Positions 11,050 through 28,799 of a DNA stretch of 64,000 nt are shown in pieces (the stretch's first letter is position 1; every line of letters begins with the position of its first letter). The translations under genes were made by a program, and so were the position numbers. The DNA is from Elmis aenea (lineage: Eukaryota > Arthropoda > Insecta > Coleoptera > Elmidae): NCBI GenBank assembly GCA_947652605.1, contig OX393583.1:6241222-6305221 (forward strand). Direction: 5' to 3'. The notes beneath the pieces were generated by a model, which did not search any database, was not told where the DNA came from, and saw nothing but the letters and a program-made list of their open reading frames with translations.

Positions 11050-12878
11050 ATGGCGGTAGGCAAGAATAAGGGATTATCGAAAGGCGGTAAAAAAGGTGTT
11101 AAAAAGAAGATGTAAGTACAAAATATGATCTGAATTGTAAAATACAAGGTTGATACTCTTTGAAAGTAATCAGAATTAGATAGTTACTGTTCTGATGGAT
11201 GAAAAATATTTTGATAAAATGTGCTTACCACTCGCGTGGCATATTGCAATTTCTTGTTTATTCTCTGTTTTTGAATGAAGTAGTGTACTTATTTCAACAC
11301 AGGTTTTATGAATAATTAACATTGTTAATAAATTTAAGTATCGAGTAGTTTATTATCGATGCAATTGTAATGACAGTTGTTTTAAATGAAAGTGAGGTTA
11401 CTTGCAGTTTTTCATGATGAGACACCTAGCTCGCTTTGAAACAAAGATGAAGAAACTTTGTTCCCTATTTATTATTATGTCTGAATAAAACTGCACATTA
11501 TAAACTTAATTCCGATGGTTGATTGTGTGCCGAAACGATAATCGTTGTTCGTTTTCCAGCGTCGATCCGTTCACACGCAAAGATTGGTACGATGTCAAAG
11601 CACCATCGATGTTCGCTACACGTCAGATAGGAAAAACATTAGTAAACCGTACCCAAGGAACAAAAATTGCTTCGGAAGGCCTTAAACACCGTGTGTTTGA
11701 AGTGTCTTTAGCTGATTTACAAAACGATAATGATGCAGAACGTTCTTTCCGTAAATTTAGACTTATTGCCGAAGATGTGCAAGGTACGTCTTTAATAATT
11801 TTAGTTTTTGATAAGTATTTGTAGAATTGCGTTTATCCTTCATGTGATGTGTGATTGCTTGCGATAATATTTTGTTTCATTTATAGGTAGAAATGTCCTT
11901 ACCAATTTCCATGGAATGGATTTAACAACCGACAAACTTCGGTCTATGGTAAAGAAATGGCAAACTTTGATTGAAGCTTCTGCCGATGTAAAAACAACCG
12001 ACGGTTATTTACTTCGAGTGTTCTGCATTGGATTTACCAATAAGGACCAATTGTCTCAAAGAAAAACGTGTTACGCCCAACACACGCAGGTAACTATTGA
12101 AAATGATTAAATTTGTATCTTTTGTTTTAATTTGTGTTTTGTTTTAAAATGATGACACACCTAGCTCGCTTTGATATTTCAATGAAGAGACTTTGTTCCC
12201 TATATATTTATATCTGATTTTATTTTATTAGTAATTTGAAATGTATACTGTGAAGAATGAATATTGATGTTTGTTTGTTTTTTGTGGTTTACAGGTTAGA
12301 TTAATTCGTAAGAAGATGGTAGAAATTATAACAAGGGACATTACCGGAAGCGAATTAAAAGAAGTTGTTAATAAGTTACTTCCTGATTCCATTGCTAAGG
12401 ACATCGAGAAGGCATGTCAGGGAATTTATCCTTTGCACGATGTATATATCCGTAAGGTATGTATTTCTTTGCATATTTGTTTGAAAATGAAACAGTCGAA
12501 CATCAATCACTGTAGTTGGATTTAAAAAAACAAAACAATAGCATGGGAAACAGTTTTGTTTTATGTTGCAGAAAACAAAATGTGTTTCATTTGTTTTATT
12601 TGTCTATAAAATTTGTCGATTGTTATTTATATTGTTTTTTAACTTCTGGAACAATACTTTTAGTCTTTTAATGTTGGTTTATTGTGTGGGATGCTTGAAG
12701 TTTGAACAAATCTTTATTTTCACAGGTTAAAGTATTGAAAAAGCCTCGTTTCGAGCTGTCGAAGCTTCTTGAATTGCACGGAGATGGTGGCAAAGGAGGA
12801 TCTGGTGACGTTGCCGAAGGAGGTGCTAAAGTAGATCGTCCAGAAGGTTATGAACCACCCGTACAAGAGACAGTGTAA
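11050..12878 (+). CDS. RpS3A: 40S ribosomal protein S3A (eS1)
   Basis: This is eS1, a component of the small subunit near the mRNA exit site. There are five exons: 11050-11111, 11560-11783, 11887-12089, 12295-12456, 12726-12878. All introns are GT-AG with consistent phases, giving 267 residues, the normal family length. The N-terminus [16 protein letters not shown], the central [20 protein letters not shown] and the C-terminus ending YEPPVQETV are all typical. The start is the only ATG before the conserved lysine-rich N-terminus. Introns 1 and 3 each carry a box C/D snoRNA. Expression is probably TOP-controlled (see the upstream promoter). Confidence 0.98.
11405..11494 (+). ncRNA. intronic box C/D snoRNA, copy 1 (RpS3A intron 1)
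   Basis: C box ATGATGA is at 11414-11420 and D box CTGA at 11481-11484. A terminal stem forms between GCAGTTTT (11405-11412) and AAAACTGC (11487-11494), which are perfectly complementary. The position about 65 bp before the 3' splice site is typical for intron-processed snoRNAs. The interior (ACACCTAGCTCGCTTTGA and ACTTTGTTCCCTAT) is shared with copy 2. Vertebrate RPS3A introns host U73, so this could be the counterpart, but I have not established the guide match. Confidence 0.85.
12143..12222 (+). ncRNA. intronic box C/D snoRNA, copy 2 (RpS3A intron 3)
   Basis: C box ATGATGA is at 12149-12155 and D box CTGA at 12214-12217, flanked by a short TAAA/TTTA terminal stem. The interior keeps the two blocks of copy 1 (ACACCTAGCTCGCTTTGA and GACTTTGTTCCCTAT) while the rest has diverged. 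That pattern is expected if these blocks are the rRNA guide segments. It sits in the intron between RpS3A exons 3 and 4. Confidence 0.85.
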
Positions 12879-13455
12879 TTTATGTTATAACATACAAATA
12901 TATGTTTGTATAACAGTTTTGTGTCTTATTTATTATTTTTTTAATTGTGGGACATTTTGTGCACGAGATTTTTTACACGGAGATTAAAAAGTTGGCGGTT
13001 GTGGACTCTTGTTAATGTGTGATCATATTTTGTTGAGATTTGTCACGATTGCAGTTAAGTTTTTTACGTATTGTGCTTTCGTGGGGTTACCGAAGTGTTT
13101 TTATCTTGCCGTTTTATTTAATGCAGTGACAATATTAGGCATAAAGGTACAAATAGTGGACATCTTTCCCTTTTATAGCTCCAAAAAATCTATTTAAGTG
13201 AATTAATTTGGGTGAGGATCGCAGTTACGAAGATTCTGTTGCAACTCGGACAGAAAGCGTAGGTGTAAAAACATGTTTCTGCCGTCCTTGTATCAGTTAT
13301 TTGAGCGTTAGCTTCAGATTAAATTAAAATTAACAAGTTCTTTTACGTTATCGGTGTCTAAATCATTCAATATGTTTTTGTTTACAAACGAATGTAACAA
13401 TGGTGAAATAGTACACAGCAAATATGTATCGATAAGGCTAGAAACAACTTCCTTA
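12879..13455. other. intergenic region after RpS3A
   Basis: It contains the RpS3A 3' UTR and then unremarkable AT-rich sequence. The open frames at 13009-13197 (+) and 13314-13505 (-) have no domain character. The latter runs into the adjacent MITE. Confidence 0.5.
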
Positions 13456-13595
13456 TGGTGCCTTTCCACGTGAGAGTAAACTACTCTCGATAGCAGCGTC
13501 GCCAAGGATACAGCCCCTGAGAGTAACTCGCGATTGGCTGTATCCTTGGCGACGCTGCTATCGAGAGTAGTTTACTCTCACGTGGACAGGCACCA
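13456..13595. mobile_element. 140-bp hairpin MITE with TTA target duplication, copy 1
   Basis: The element begins TGGTGCCTTTCCACGTGAGA and ends with the inverted counterpart. The two arms (about 60 bp each) are nearly perfect inverted copies around a short centre. It is flanked by TTA at 13453-13455 and 13596-13598. A 3-bp TTA/TWA duplication fits the PIF/Harbinger type. A second copy is at 50025-50152. Confidence 0.85.
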
Positions 13596-13713
13596 TTAGT
13601 TTGTTTAATGTACTTTTTTCTGTAATCGTCATTAAACTAGCTCAATAAGTACCCAAAAGCGGCTGTAATAATCATTTTCACTGCCTAGGCAGTAAAAAAG
13701 TAAATGCAGTACG

Positions 13714-13775
13714 CTCATTGGTTGAATTTAGTAAAGAAGTAAAATGCGCTACACTCATTGGTTGAATTTAGTAAA
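13714..13775 (+). promoter_or_regulatory. tandem 40-bp direct repeat with inverted CCAAT boxes
   Basis: CTCATTGGTTGAATTTAGTA occurs at 13714 and again at 13754, an exact duplication at 40-bp spacing. Each contains ATTGG, the reverse complement of the CCAAT box. The location, 380-440 bp upstream of the ZIP9 start codon, makes a promoter role possible but unproven. Confidence 0.4.
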
Positions 13776-13986
13776 AGTGGGCGTGGTTTTGTTCAATACA
13801 TATTTGACAGGAGAATGAGAATCTGATGAAGTAAAACTTTGTGTTTGCTTGATTTTTCGCTAATTCTTTGACGATTGCAGAAAAATTAATTGGAAATCGC
13901 CGACCTGGAATTAAAAGACCCTGAAAACCGTTTGACGACCGCTGTTGATTTGCGCAAGCCAGCTGTCAATATTTGTGAAAGGTCCG

Positions 13987-13996
13987 GTCACGTGAC
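13987..13996. promoter_or_regulatory. CLEAR-type palindromic E-box upstream of ZIP9
   Basis: The decamer GTCACGTGAC is an exact match to the palindromic CLEAR/M-box core bound by the MITF/TFEB family. It lies 157 bp upstream of the ZIP9 start codon. Family knowledge: these factors drive lysosomal and endomembrane genes. Whether it is used here is inference. Confidence 0.5.
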
Positions 13997-14152
13997 GTAC
14001 GTCAACAATATCTTATGTACGTGTTAAGAACAGCAGTAATTTGAATACTATTGTAATCAAAATTATTAACACGCATGCATTTTATAAATTTGCTCACAAG
14101 TCTGCGACAGTTTAGCACTATAAGGACGAAAAGGTAGTTTTAATTAGTCAAA

Positions 14153-16173
14153 ATGGAAGAAACGTTCATGCTACTTTCACTAGTGGTGGTTATGTTGATA
14201 GGCTCCTATCTGGCTGGTTCGTTTCCCCTTTTCATTAACTTATCAGAGGTAAGCTAGCAATAATCTGCAGTTAATATGTTTCATAGCATTGTAGTTTTAT
14301 CAGTAATGCATTTTCAAGGGAATGTGCCAGGCAACCCATCATACACAATTTAAATGTCTGCGTTGATAAATGTGTTAATTTAATGGTAATAAGTTTGTTA
14401 TTGTTGCAGGAAAAGCTCAAAAAAATTACAGTGTTCGGAGCGGGACTCCTAGTAGGAACAGCCCTCGCTGTAATTATACCGGAAGGTGTACGTTCATTAA
14501 CCAGCGAAATTCCCGCAAAACTACCAGAAGCTACTAATGACAGTGTCCATGTTGTACAAAAATTTGGTGATCCGTTGGCTGTGATAGGAGTTAGCTTAGT
14601 GCTTGGATTTGTTTTTATGCTACTGGTCGATCAGGTTAGTGTCATAATAATTCTTGCCCAACAGTTGCTTACTGTAGGATATCGCTTATTGTACAATTAT
14701 TTGGCTATTATCACAAGTTTTAAAATCAATATGATTACCACGAGATATCTCAGCAACCGTAACAGCTCGAAAATCAATCTTTTAACTGTTACACTTTGTG
14801 AGATTCTCAAGTGGCATATTAATTTGAAAACGTTGCAGTTTCCATAAAATCTTGTTTAAGGAGTACTGGTAGGCTTTTGAAAATATGTTAAGTTCGTTAT
14901 ATAGTGGCTTTAATGTAATTGTAATTTTGTGTAGATATCCCAGAGCAGAAATGAAACGTTGAACCCTGCAGAACGTAACGTGACAGCAACCATAGGATTA
15001 GTAGTGCATGCTGCCGCGGACGGTGTAGCACTTGGTGCTGCAGCTACTACTAGTCACACCGATGTAGAAATTATCGTGTTCCTAGCTATAATGTTACATA
15101 AAGCTCCTGCCGCTTTTGGCCTAGTCACTTTTTTGCTCCACGAAGGCTTAGAAAGGTACGATTAACTTTATTAAACTATAGTCCGTCTAAAATAACTTCA
15201 TAGCGTTTGGGATATCCGAAAGTAAAAAGTTATTAGGCAAAATTATGCAGAATATTGCGCAGATTCCAAATCTGTTTTCAAATTTCAGATAACCGTTTTA
15301 AAAATTAACTGAAAAATTGATAGTGGCATGTGTTTTGTTTTTTTGACTTCTTCGAATGTTTCCTAGGGGGGAAAAAAAATATCTGAGTACAACAATATAT
15401 TATATTTCAACTTTTAGTTACTAAACATGTCAGAAGTTAAAAATAGATTATTGTTTTTTTTTATTCCAGTAAACCATTTAATAATAATTGCAGAGCATTT
15501 AAAAAACAAATGCCACCATACATAAAAACATTTATTTGCTTTAAATTATGATAAATATCAGTAACAAGGAACAAAAATTGATTATTCAGTGTATTTTTGG
15601 ATAATTAAGGTCGTCGTGAATTTAAAAAAAATTGAAATGGCTCAAAATTGGGTATATTTTTGTATTTTAAATGCAAAATTTTGGTGCCATTGTTATAATT
15701 TTCATTTGTTTTGCAGGCAAAGGATAAGAAAACATTTACTAATATTTTCTTTAGCCGCCCCTGTACTCGCAGTCGTTACTTATTTTGGTATCGGACAAGA
15801 GCAGAAGGAACGACTTAGTTCTGTTAATGGAACAGGTTTGTAATTTTCCAATAAACAAAACAAAAAATTGAAACAATAAGCATTATTTTGTTTTGCATTG
15901 ATAGATCGTTTTTTTAAGAGTGTTCAATTGTTTCTTTCAGGTATAGCCATGTTGTTTTCAGCCGGTACATTCCTCTACGTGGCTACAGTCCACGTACTCG
16001 CCGAATTAACTCAAAAAAGTCATCAGCATTCATACTCACGCCTGCAAACTATTGAATCAGGTAATAAATCCAATCTTCAGACACCCCCTAAAAGTCTACG
16101 ATTTTCAGAACTGTTGTTTTTAGTCCTTGGATGTCTAATGCCGTTAGTTTTAACTTTTGTACATCATCATTGA
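14153..16173 (+). CDS. ZIP9: zinc transporter ZIP9 (SLC39A9 family)
   Basis: This is a ZIP-family transporter of the ZIP9 subfamily, which moves zinc into the cytosol from Golgi or other endomembranes. There are five exons: 14153-14248, 14410-14634, 14935-15155, 15717-15835, 15941-16173, with GT-AG introns, giving 297 residues as usual for ZIP9. About eight hydrophobic segments are visible, starting with [19 protein letters not shown]. The transport site is intact: HAAADG (H132, D136) in TM4 and [10 protein letters not shown] (H162) in TM5. The HKAP wording is the ZIP9 form of the HExPHE region. The C-terminus ends in HHH. A poly(A) signal AATAAA lies at about 16275. The ATG is the first in-frame one and precedes TM1 directly. 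Confidence 0.95.
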
Positions 16174-16499
16174 ATGAAAGACCATTGTAAATATGGACTG
16201 TTTTTTTAAACTATGTATAGTCGTAAAATAAGTTAAAAAAAGTATTTGTATATGTTGTCTTTATATATAAATTATAAATAAATGCTTAATGTTGATTTGT
16301 AGTGTTTAAAATTGGCGCCGCGTGTAGTTTAACATTGTGACGATGGGAGGAGCTACTAAGTTTTGAAGCGTAAATGTTAAACTGAGACATACGCCCGTAC
16401 ATATGCAACCAACGTAGTTGAAAGAGATGTAGAGTGTGGAAGTTTGTCCGTGATAAGCTATTTATGGTTTTTACGCATTTGTGACGAGTAAACGGGAGC

Positions 16500-21752
<5,253 letters not shown>

Positions 21753-22717
21753 CAAGGTAGGAATTGAATTTTTAGCAGGACGCGAGTTAACTTGTTTGCA
21801 GTGAATATTTTTAACCTCTCTTTATTTTTACGCTTCTCTACCATTAGGTGTGAGGCATTTGTTTTTTTAATGTATGCTTCCCTCCATCTTTTTTCTTCTT
21901 TTTATATGTAAGGTTTAAAAATATTAAGGTAGCCCGTTTTTTTCTCTGAAGTTAAGGGAACACCAACCTGGGGTTACAAAAAAAAATCCTTGCCAAATTT
22001 TTGTGAAAATCATGCAAAATTCAAATAAAACAGTAAAGACCGGGACATTTTTGCACATTGCAAAACTTCCCCCCACTCCAGTTTTCGCGTCCAATGAGCG
22101 GTTACACTGTTACAATGTTGCCAGACTATCAGATTTGCATAATTTGGCAACAATGACGGTACTATACCATAGCTTACATCAATTAGTTTAAAAGTTAATA
22201 AGAAAATTATGAAAATCAGGAACAGGAATGATCCGGGATTTTAATTTTCACTGGTATTGTGATTTTTTAACTAATATTTATAGTTTAATTTTGGTTAGAT
22301 TTGTCCGCCCGCCATTGCAAATTTTACGGGCCGCCACTGCTTAGAACTCATGCTATCTTTCTTCAACAATCGTCCTCTTTATCACACTGTGCATCCTAGA
22401 GGTATTTCAAGATAAACTGAACTGACGCAGAAACCAAAATTCGTGTAAAGCGTTAAATACTGCGCCACCTAAAAACGTACGTCTATTTCAACAACGGGGT
22501 TATAACCTATAATAATATAACGTTGTTAGAAAGGTTACATTTTAACCACCATCCCCCTCTTTGCGCATTTCGCGGTTCAGCTTATCCTGAAAGACCTCTA
22601 GCCACCGATTGATTTAAAAAAAAAGTCAGTACTATAATTTGTCCTTTTTTTTTAAGTTTGTGTGGAACTTATTAAGCAGTTTAAAAAAAATAATTGTAAA
22701 ACTGTTTTTAATTGCAG
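21753..22717. other. pho downstream intron-like stretch with a small inverted-repeat element
   Basis: A donor GTAGG lies at 21757, just after the stop codon, and an acceptor at 22716-22717 precedes a candidate 3' exon. Inside, a small element with ends CTAGAGGTATTTCAAGATAA (about 22396) and the mirror TTATCCTGAAAGACCTCTAG (about 22583-22602) has about 20-bp inverted termini. The open frame at 22003-22191 has no recognisable content. Confidence 0.45.
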
Positions 22718-24380
22718 CTTCCGCGGAATACTTAGTGACCAGTGATGGTGAAATGGACTGCATATAATTTAAATAATCCTTTATCGTAACATCTTTTGCC
22801 ATACCAAAAAGTTTTGTGTTTAATTTTTGTAATATACGGTACTATTATCTGTTACTATTGGATATTGGTATTTTCTGAGAGTGCGTGGGTCTATGAATTG
22901 TTTTAATTGCGTTTAGTTGTGCCGATATTTGCACCGATTTTTAAAATTTTATTAACGAACTGTTAACAGTTAATTATAACAGTTGACGACGTGGAGTTTC
23001 AATAATAGCAAATCGTTCGACACGCAGTGGCAGATTTACTTGCGGCTGTGCTCGGTGCTTGCCGGGGGCCCTCAACGTATTTTTTGGCTCAAACAACGCT
23101 GTGTTTTCCAATATAGATAATCCCCGCAACTTAGTAGCCGAAAGTGTCTTTTAAAAGTTTTTCTCTCTCCAATTTACCATTTCGAAATCGGGATGCGTCT
23201 TCCACGCTGCAGCGTCTTATAAGCTGACAGTTAGAAGTTGCTTTAAATATTAGGTTTCTTTCGGCAAGGCCATGTATGATCCGGTGGACTATCGGGATTC
23301 TGCACATGTGCAGAAACCAGTTCATGTACTAGTTCGTGAATTGGTACAAGATTGTCTGCTGGAACAAACATATTAAAAGACACAGTGTAAACTTTGATTT
23401 AGTTACTTCTAGGGCCCCACACAGCCTAAATCTGTCGCCTTTGCTACAAACTTTTAATCTTTTGTTATTTTTACATGAACATTGCGAACTTTAATTTAAA
23501 AAAATGACACTTGTCTCAAAATTTCACGATATACAGTTAATCAGGAGCTTATGGGGTTCCCCCTCATACATGTCTAGTCTTACAAACCTTAAGTAATCAT
23601 AATGATCTTTATTACTGCTCCATTTAATGAGATTTGCTATTTTTGAAACGACTCGAGCTTAAATTGATTGTCTTTAACCTGTTTTCGTTAAAAATTGTAT
23701 GCAGTAGCTGAATCAATGTTTTTATACTTATGATGCAGCTACTGCATCCAGATTTTAATGAGAAATGTTGAATTTATTGTAAATAATGCAGCAGCCGATT
23801 AGTTGATTGTGTTTTTTCGGCTTGGGTTGGCATTGCAACCCAGTTTATATTTTGCATGTGATTGAGTAAATTATTTTTATGCAGAATCGTGTATATACAT
23901 AGATATTTATCATATATCAACCAACTTTCTTTTTATACCTAATAAGTTTATTGGAAATTTCTATATCGATTGAAAATGTTGCGACTAATAAATTAATTTT
24001 GTTGCCATGTTTTTGATAATCTTCAGTTGTTTAAGATTGATTTAAGAGAAACAGTCGAAGATCGGTGTATTTGAAAAAGTTGAGCAGTGTTTTATTACTG
24101 GGCAATTGTTATTCTTACTTTTTGTTGCAATGTTTGCGACATAAAATTTCCCCCAGTGGTTTATATGTAAATTTTTAGAGTGACTGATGTAATATATATT
24201 TTTTGTATTAAATTTGTCGAATAATGAATAATTGGTTTTTACGAGTATAGGATGATACGGGGTATTTTGTACCTATGATTTTTGTTTAGTGAAATGTATG
24301 CAGGTGTAATATAAAATTTTACATTTACACTTAATATATTCAGTTTTATCATTAAAGTTAGTTTCGTCTTTATTTATTAT
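22718..24380 (+). other. candidate pho 3' exon / long 3' UTR
   Basis: The acceptor TTTTTAATTGCAG is followed by an exon whose first 16 codons stay open in the phase carried over from pho exon 5 (reading through its TAG), then TAA at 22765-22767. Beyond that the sequence is AU-rich, typical of a long regulatory 3' UTR, with several AATAAA-like motifs up to about 24.5 kb. I cannot fix the poly(A) site. Confidence 0.4.
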
Positions 24381-24833
24381 CGCTTGTATTAAATGTTTTT
24401 TGAGAGTTTGCTTTATTTACATTTTAATTAATGGCAAATTTTGTATTACAACTGCAAACCATATAAGTGATACTGTAAAGAAGCACCTGTGTAAAAAATT
24501 AAATCATAATTTTTTCTTAATGTACATAAAATAAATAATTTTGCAAATGTTTTCGAGTTTTATGGGTCATTACAATCGCCATAAGATAATTGTAATTATT
24601 TAAAAGTCGCTTTCAACAATTAAAAGAACCTAAAAATATTACGTTAATAGTAAAACATTTTTTTAAATAAGTTGCTGAAGATTATTGTATAATATCTTGT
24701 TTTATGTAAAATGAGAAGTAGGTGCAATGTACAGTGCTGCCATTAGTTCAAATGTACTGCTAGTTGAAAGCATGGCTTTTAGCGTACGTAGCAGGCACTA
24801 TTATGTTTAAAAAAATAACATAACGCTTCAAAT

Positions 24834-27800
24834 ATGGCTAAAATAAAGAAAAAGATCAATGAGAACGACAAGAAAGTGTTCGTAGTTGCCCAAGATATTA
24901 AACTAGCGAAGGTATTAGCAGGTAACAACAAGAGGTTACGCGAAAGAACTCTAAGAAATTTGAAAAAATGGTTTCAACACCGTTCCAGCAAAATGCGTAA
25001 GTGATATAACCTCATTTTTAAGCATGGGGCTTAAAGTTATCGTATTTTAGCGTTTACTGAGCAAGATTTCATGAGAATATGGAAAGGGCTGTTTTATACG
25101 ATGTGGATGTCGGATAAACCGTTAGCACAGGTAACGTTGTAAATCACAGTGTCGAGAAATTTTCTCTCATTGTCGTTGCAGGAACAATGTGCCGAAAACA
25201 TTAGCCAGCTATTACATTTTTCGAGTTGGGATGCTTCGTTGCTGTTTTTCAAGTGCGCGTTGAACACCCTCATCGCGGAATGGTTCGGAATAGATCAGCT
25301 ACGATTAGACAAATTTCTCATGGTAAGCGGATACTTATTTAATGATCTGCAGGTTAGTGACCGTTGTGTTTCAGCTTCTGCGGCGAATTCTTCGACGAGC
25401 GTTCGAAGTTTTAAAAAATGAAAATTGGGACACGGAAGTCGTCGAACACTTCAACGCAATTCTAGCCGGGACTGTGTTAGATATCGGCAGAAATCCACCC
25501 GTTGGACTTGTAATGCACGTTGTAGAAATTTACCTCGAAGAACTGGCGAAGGTAGTGACGTCACGTGATGTTTTTCGATTTTGTTTTACCTGTTACGTTC
25601 GTAGGTATGCGAAGGGAAAATTAAACCGGAGACCACGACCTTATTATTGATTCCGTTCGTCAAAGAAATGGTTAAACTGGACGATCAGCGATACATAAGT
25701 CATTTTACGAGGCATATTTTTAGACATCTGTTAAGGCAGTCCGACGCGGGGCTCGAGTATGAAGAGAGATTCGCAGCTTGGAGAGATGTAAGTAGTAATT
25801 GGGTTTAATAAGTTTGTTCCAGCAGGTACGTCGAGGGGGGTGGGGGGCGGGGACGATGCGGTAAAATTTCTCAAACCCGCGATTCACAGGGGCAAAAAAT
25901 ATCATAAATGACCTCCCCTAGGTACCGTAAAACGTCAAAACATAGTCACGGAAACACCCTGTATACCGGGTGATTCAGTTTGACTGTCGCACCCCTATAA
26001 ATTTTTAATTATTGGAAATAACCCCAACAAACCTGATATTTTTGAAAACGACAACAAATTCTCTATTAAGTGATGTGCATTTGTTATCTCTACGATGACA
26101 TATGTCAAATCCGCGATAGGCATCTGTTTTTTTTTTTAAATTACATAGTGAACATGTTTTTGTTGATTCGAATAAAGAATTTAATTCTGAATTCGACCAT
26201 GTATCAAAAGTATGCATACATAAGAAAATTTTCGAGAAAAATCAGGTCAAATTTTATTCAAATTATAGCAAACCGTCTATTTAACATGACAAAAGATGAT
26301 CAAATCAAATCAAGTGATGTGCATTTGTTATCTGTACGATGACATATGTCAAATCCGCGATAGGCATCTGTTTTTTTTTTAAATTACATAGTGTACATGT
26401 TTTTGTTGATTCGGATAGAGAATTTAATTCTGAATCCAACCATGTATTAAAAAAGTATGCATACATAAGAAAGTCTATTCAAATTGTAGCAAACAGTCTA
26501 TTTAACATAACAAAAAAACGATCAAATCTTAAAAATTATGGTGTAACTACTAATGGAAATCTATTAAGAATTAATTATTAATTAAAATAAAAACAAATAA
26601 TAAACGTTGACATAAAAAATGTATTCAAGCAGTTACAAATAGAGGACAACTGTGTTTGGAAGCAGGGGGCGGTCACTTTGAATACATTTAAGTCTAATTT
26701 TTCATGTCGACGTTTATTATTTGTTTTTATTTGAACTAAAAATATATTTTTAATAGATTTCTATTCATAGTTGTAGTATCGTTTCTAAGATTTGATCGTC
26801 TTTTGTTATGTTAAATAGACTGTTTGCTATAATTTGAATAAACTTTGAACTGATTTTTTTCAACAATTTTCGTATGTATGCATACTTTTTTAATACATAT
26901 TCGGATTCAGAATTCAATTCTCTATCCGAATCAACAAAAACATGTATACTATGTAATTTAAAAAAAAAAAAACATGCCTATTGCGGATTTGACATACGTC
27001 ATCGTAGAGATAACAAATGCACATCACTTAATAGAGAATTTGTCGCCGTTTTCAAAAATATAAGGTTTGTTGGGGTTATGTTCAATAATCAAAAAGTTAT
27101 AGAGGGTGACAGTCGAACTGAATCACCCGGTATAATATAAAATGAAGATTTTTTTTATCCTTTCCTGTAGCGAGGTTTTCCTGGTGGCACTATTGACGCT
27201 ATGCAAAAAGAAGAAGTCTCCATGGACGAAGACAGTCCGATAGAAGACGATGAATCGGAAGATAACAGCGATACTCAAATGGTACTCGACCCCCGTGCCG
27301 GCCAAGTGGACGTCGTTCTACGACAAATCTCGTTCGATGCATCAGCAATCGCGGAGTTACTTTTGAGCAATAAATTTACCGAGGGTTCAAAAACGAATGC
27401 AAGAAAAGCGATCACTAAATTAGCCAAAGAGTAAGTATATTTTTCAGAAATTGGAAACGGTAACGGAACAGCGATCGAAAGGTTTACGTCACTTGAAATT
27501 TCATTGCAATTTCTTTGTGAGCCACGAATTCTTGCACGCACGAAAAATTTGTATAGCACACCCTGTTTACCGTATTAGCCCGACTACAAGGCGAGGTTTT
27601 TATTTAAAAAGGCGACACGTAGGTGGGTCGCCTTATATTCGAGTTACAATATAATGCAGAGGGAAATGTTTTTTTCTCAAAAAAATAGGGGTTGCCTTAT
27701 AATCAGGGTCGCCCGATAGTTGGGCCAATACGGTACTCTTAACAATTTTTTTCTGATTAGATTCGAAGAGTTGTCGGAAGGCAATTTCCCGCTCGGAATA

Positions 27801-28799
27801 AAAAAAGTTTCGCTCCCGCAGAGCGAAGGACCTTCGACCAAATTAAAATCTTCCATGATAAGACTGGCCGAGTTCGAAGAGGAGCTCCTCCACGACAGCG
27901 CCAAGAACAGGAAGCGCAAAAAACTTGTCGAACCGGTCGAGAACGAGGCCGCGCTGACAAAAACGAAACGACGGAAGTTGCCCAAATCCGGAAACGACGA
28001 AGAGTGCAACGGAAATCTCACGGACGTCTTCCAGGAAAAGCTGGAACGGTTCATCCAGGAGAGCGAAGGCGGTGTCATTAAACGAAAAAGCCCGGGCAAG
28101 AAGCGAGAACGTGCGAGTTTCGATAATCTCAAGGCGCAAGTCTTCGACGGTTCTCTGCTCGACAACATCAGGCCGAGACGAAGAGCTTCGTACCAACCCG
28201 ATAGCTCCAAATGGCAACTCGAAGCCCATTTTCGTAGAAATTCAGGCACCTGGTACGTTTATTCGGAAAACGAGGACTCCCTAACCGAAGACCAAGTACC
28301 GATTCGTCAAAAAACGGATAAATTATCGCTTCAAAACGTTGAAAAACCCACGTCTCCCGGTTCTCCTACGAAAACCAGACGAAAAATTATTAATCGAACC
28401 GAGTTGGGCGAAGACGGTTCGCTTTTCCCTCAAAGCGACTGGGACTTGCCGTTGAAGGACGGCGAAATTGAAATTTTCGTTCCCGCGAATTCGTACAAGA
28501 AAAAGGCCGAAAGACTGACGGAATTACGGGGGAAAAATTCGCTCAGTAAACGGGTGTCTTTGGATTCGCGGTTAGTTAAAAATCCTTTTTCGGACTCGTC
28601 GACGCCGAACAGCACAAAAAAAGTGAAGATCGACTTGATGCTGAACCAATCGCAGGAAATACACGAGCATCACGAACAGTTGCGGAATTCGCCTGCCATA
28701 CCGTTCGACGCTAATAAGAAGCCTGCAAAACCGCTTCTAAAGGTGACGGGAATTAGCAGTCCAATTAATCCGTTTTATAAGAGAAAATTAAACTTGTAA
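24834..28799 (+). CDS. RRP1: RRP1 / Nop52 ribosomal RNA processing protein
   Basis: This is a nucleolar factor for pre-60S rRNA maturation, called Nnp-1 in flies. There are seven exons: 24834-24996, 25051-25130, 25182-25322, 25375-25551, 25605-25787, 27171-27430, 27761-28799, with GT-AG introns and consistent phases, giving 680 residues. Residues about 10-220 are the Nop52 domain, with diagnostic stretches [35 protein letters not shown] and [13 protein letters not shown]. The remainder is an acidic segment followed by a long Lys/Arg-rich tail with several NLS-like clusters ([22 protein letters not shown]). The conserved NPFYKRKL block ends the protein. Intron 5 holds a 1.17-kb fold-back element. 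A poly(A) signal lies at 28897-28902. Confidence 0.94.
25961..27134. mobile_element. 1.17-kb fold-back element in RRP1 intron 5
   Basis: The left end GTATACCGGGTGATTCAGTT and the right end with the mirror TGAATCACCCGGTATA bound the element. The arms are long: the block around 26070-26220 is repeated in direct orientation at about 26310-26470 and in inverted orientation at about 26860-27020, so one arm contains an internal duplication. It has no transposase. The open frames inside it are mirror translations of the arms. Confidence 0.8.

Noticed and set aside
25720..25905. Minus-strand frame over RRP1 exon 5
   Set aside because: It overlaps a well-supported coding exon and its splice donor, and has no domain content.
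27677..28249. 190-codon and other minus-strand frames opposite RRP1 exon 7
   Set aside because: They are shadows of the long GC-richer coding exon on the other strand. The serine/arginine/leucine-rich content is the complement of its Lys/Glu/Arg codons.
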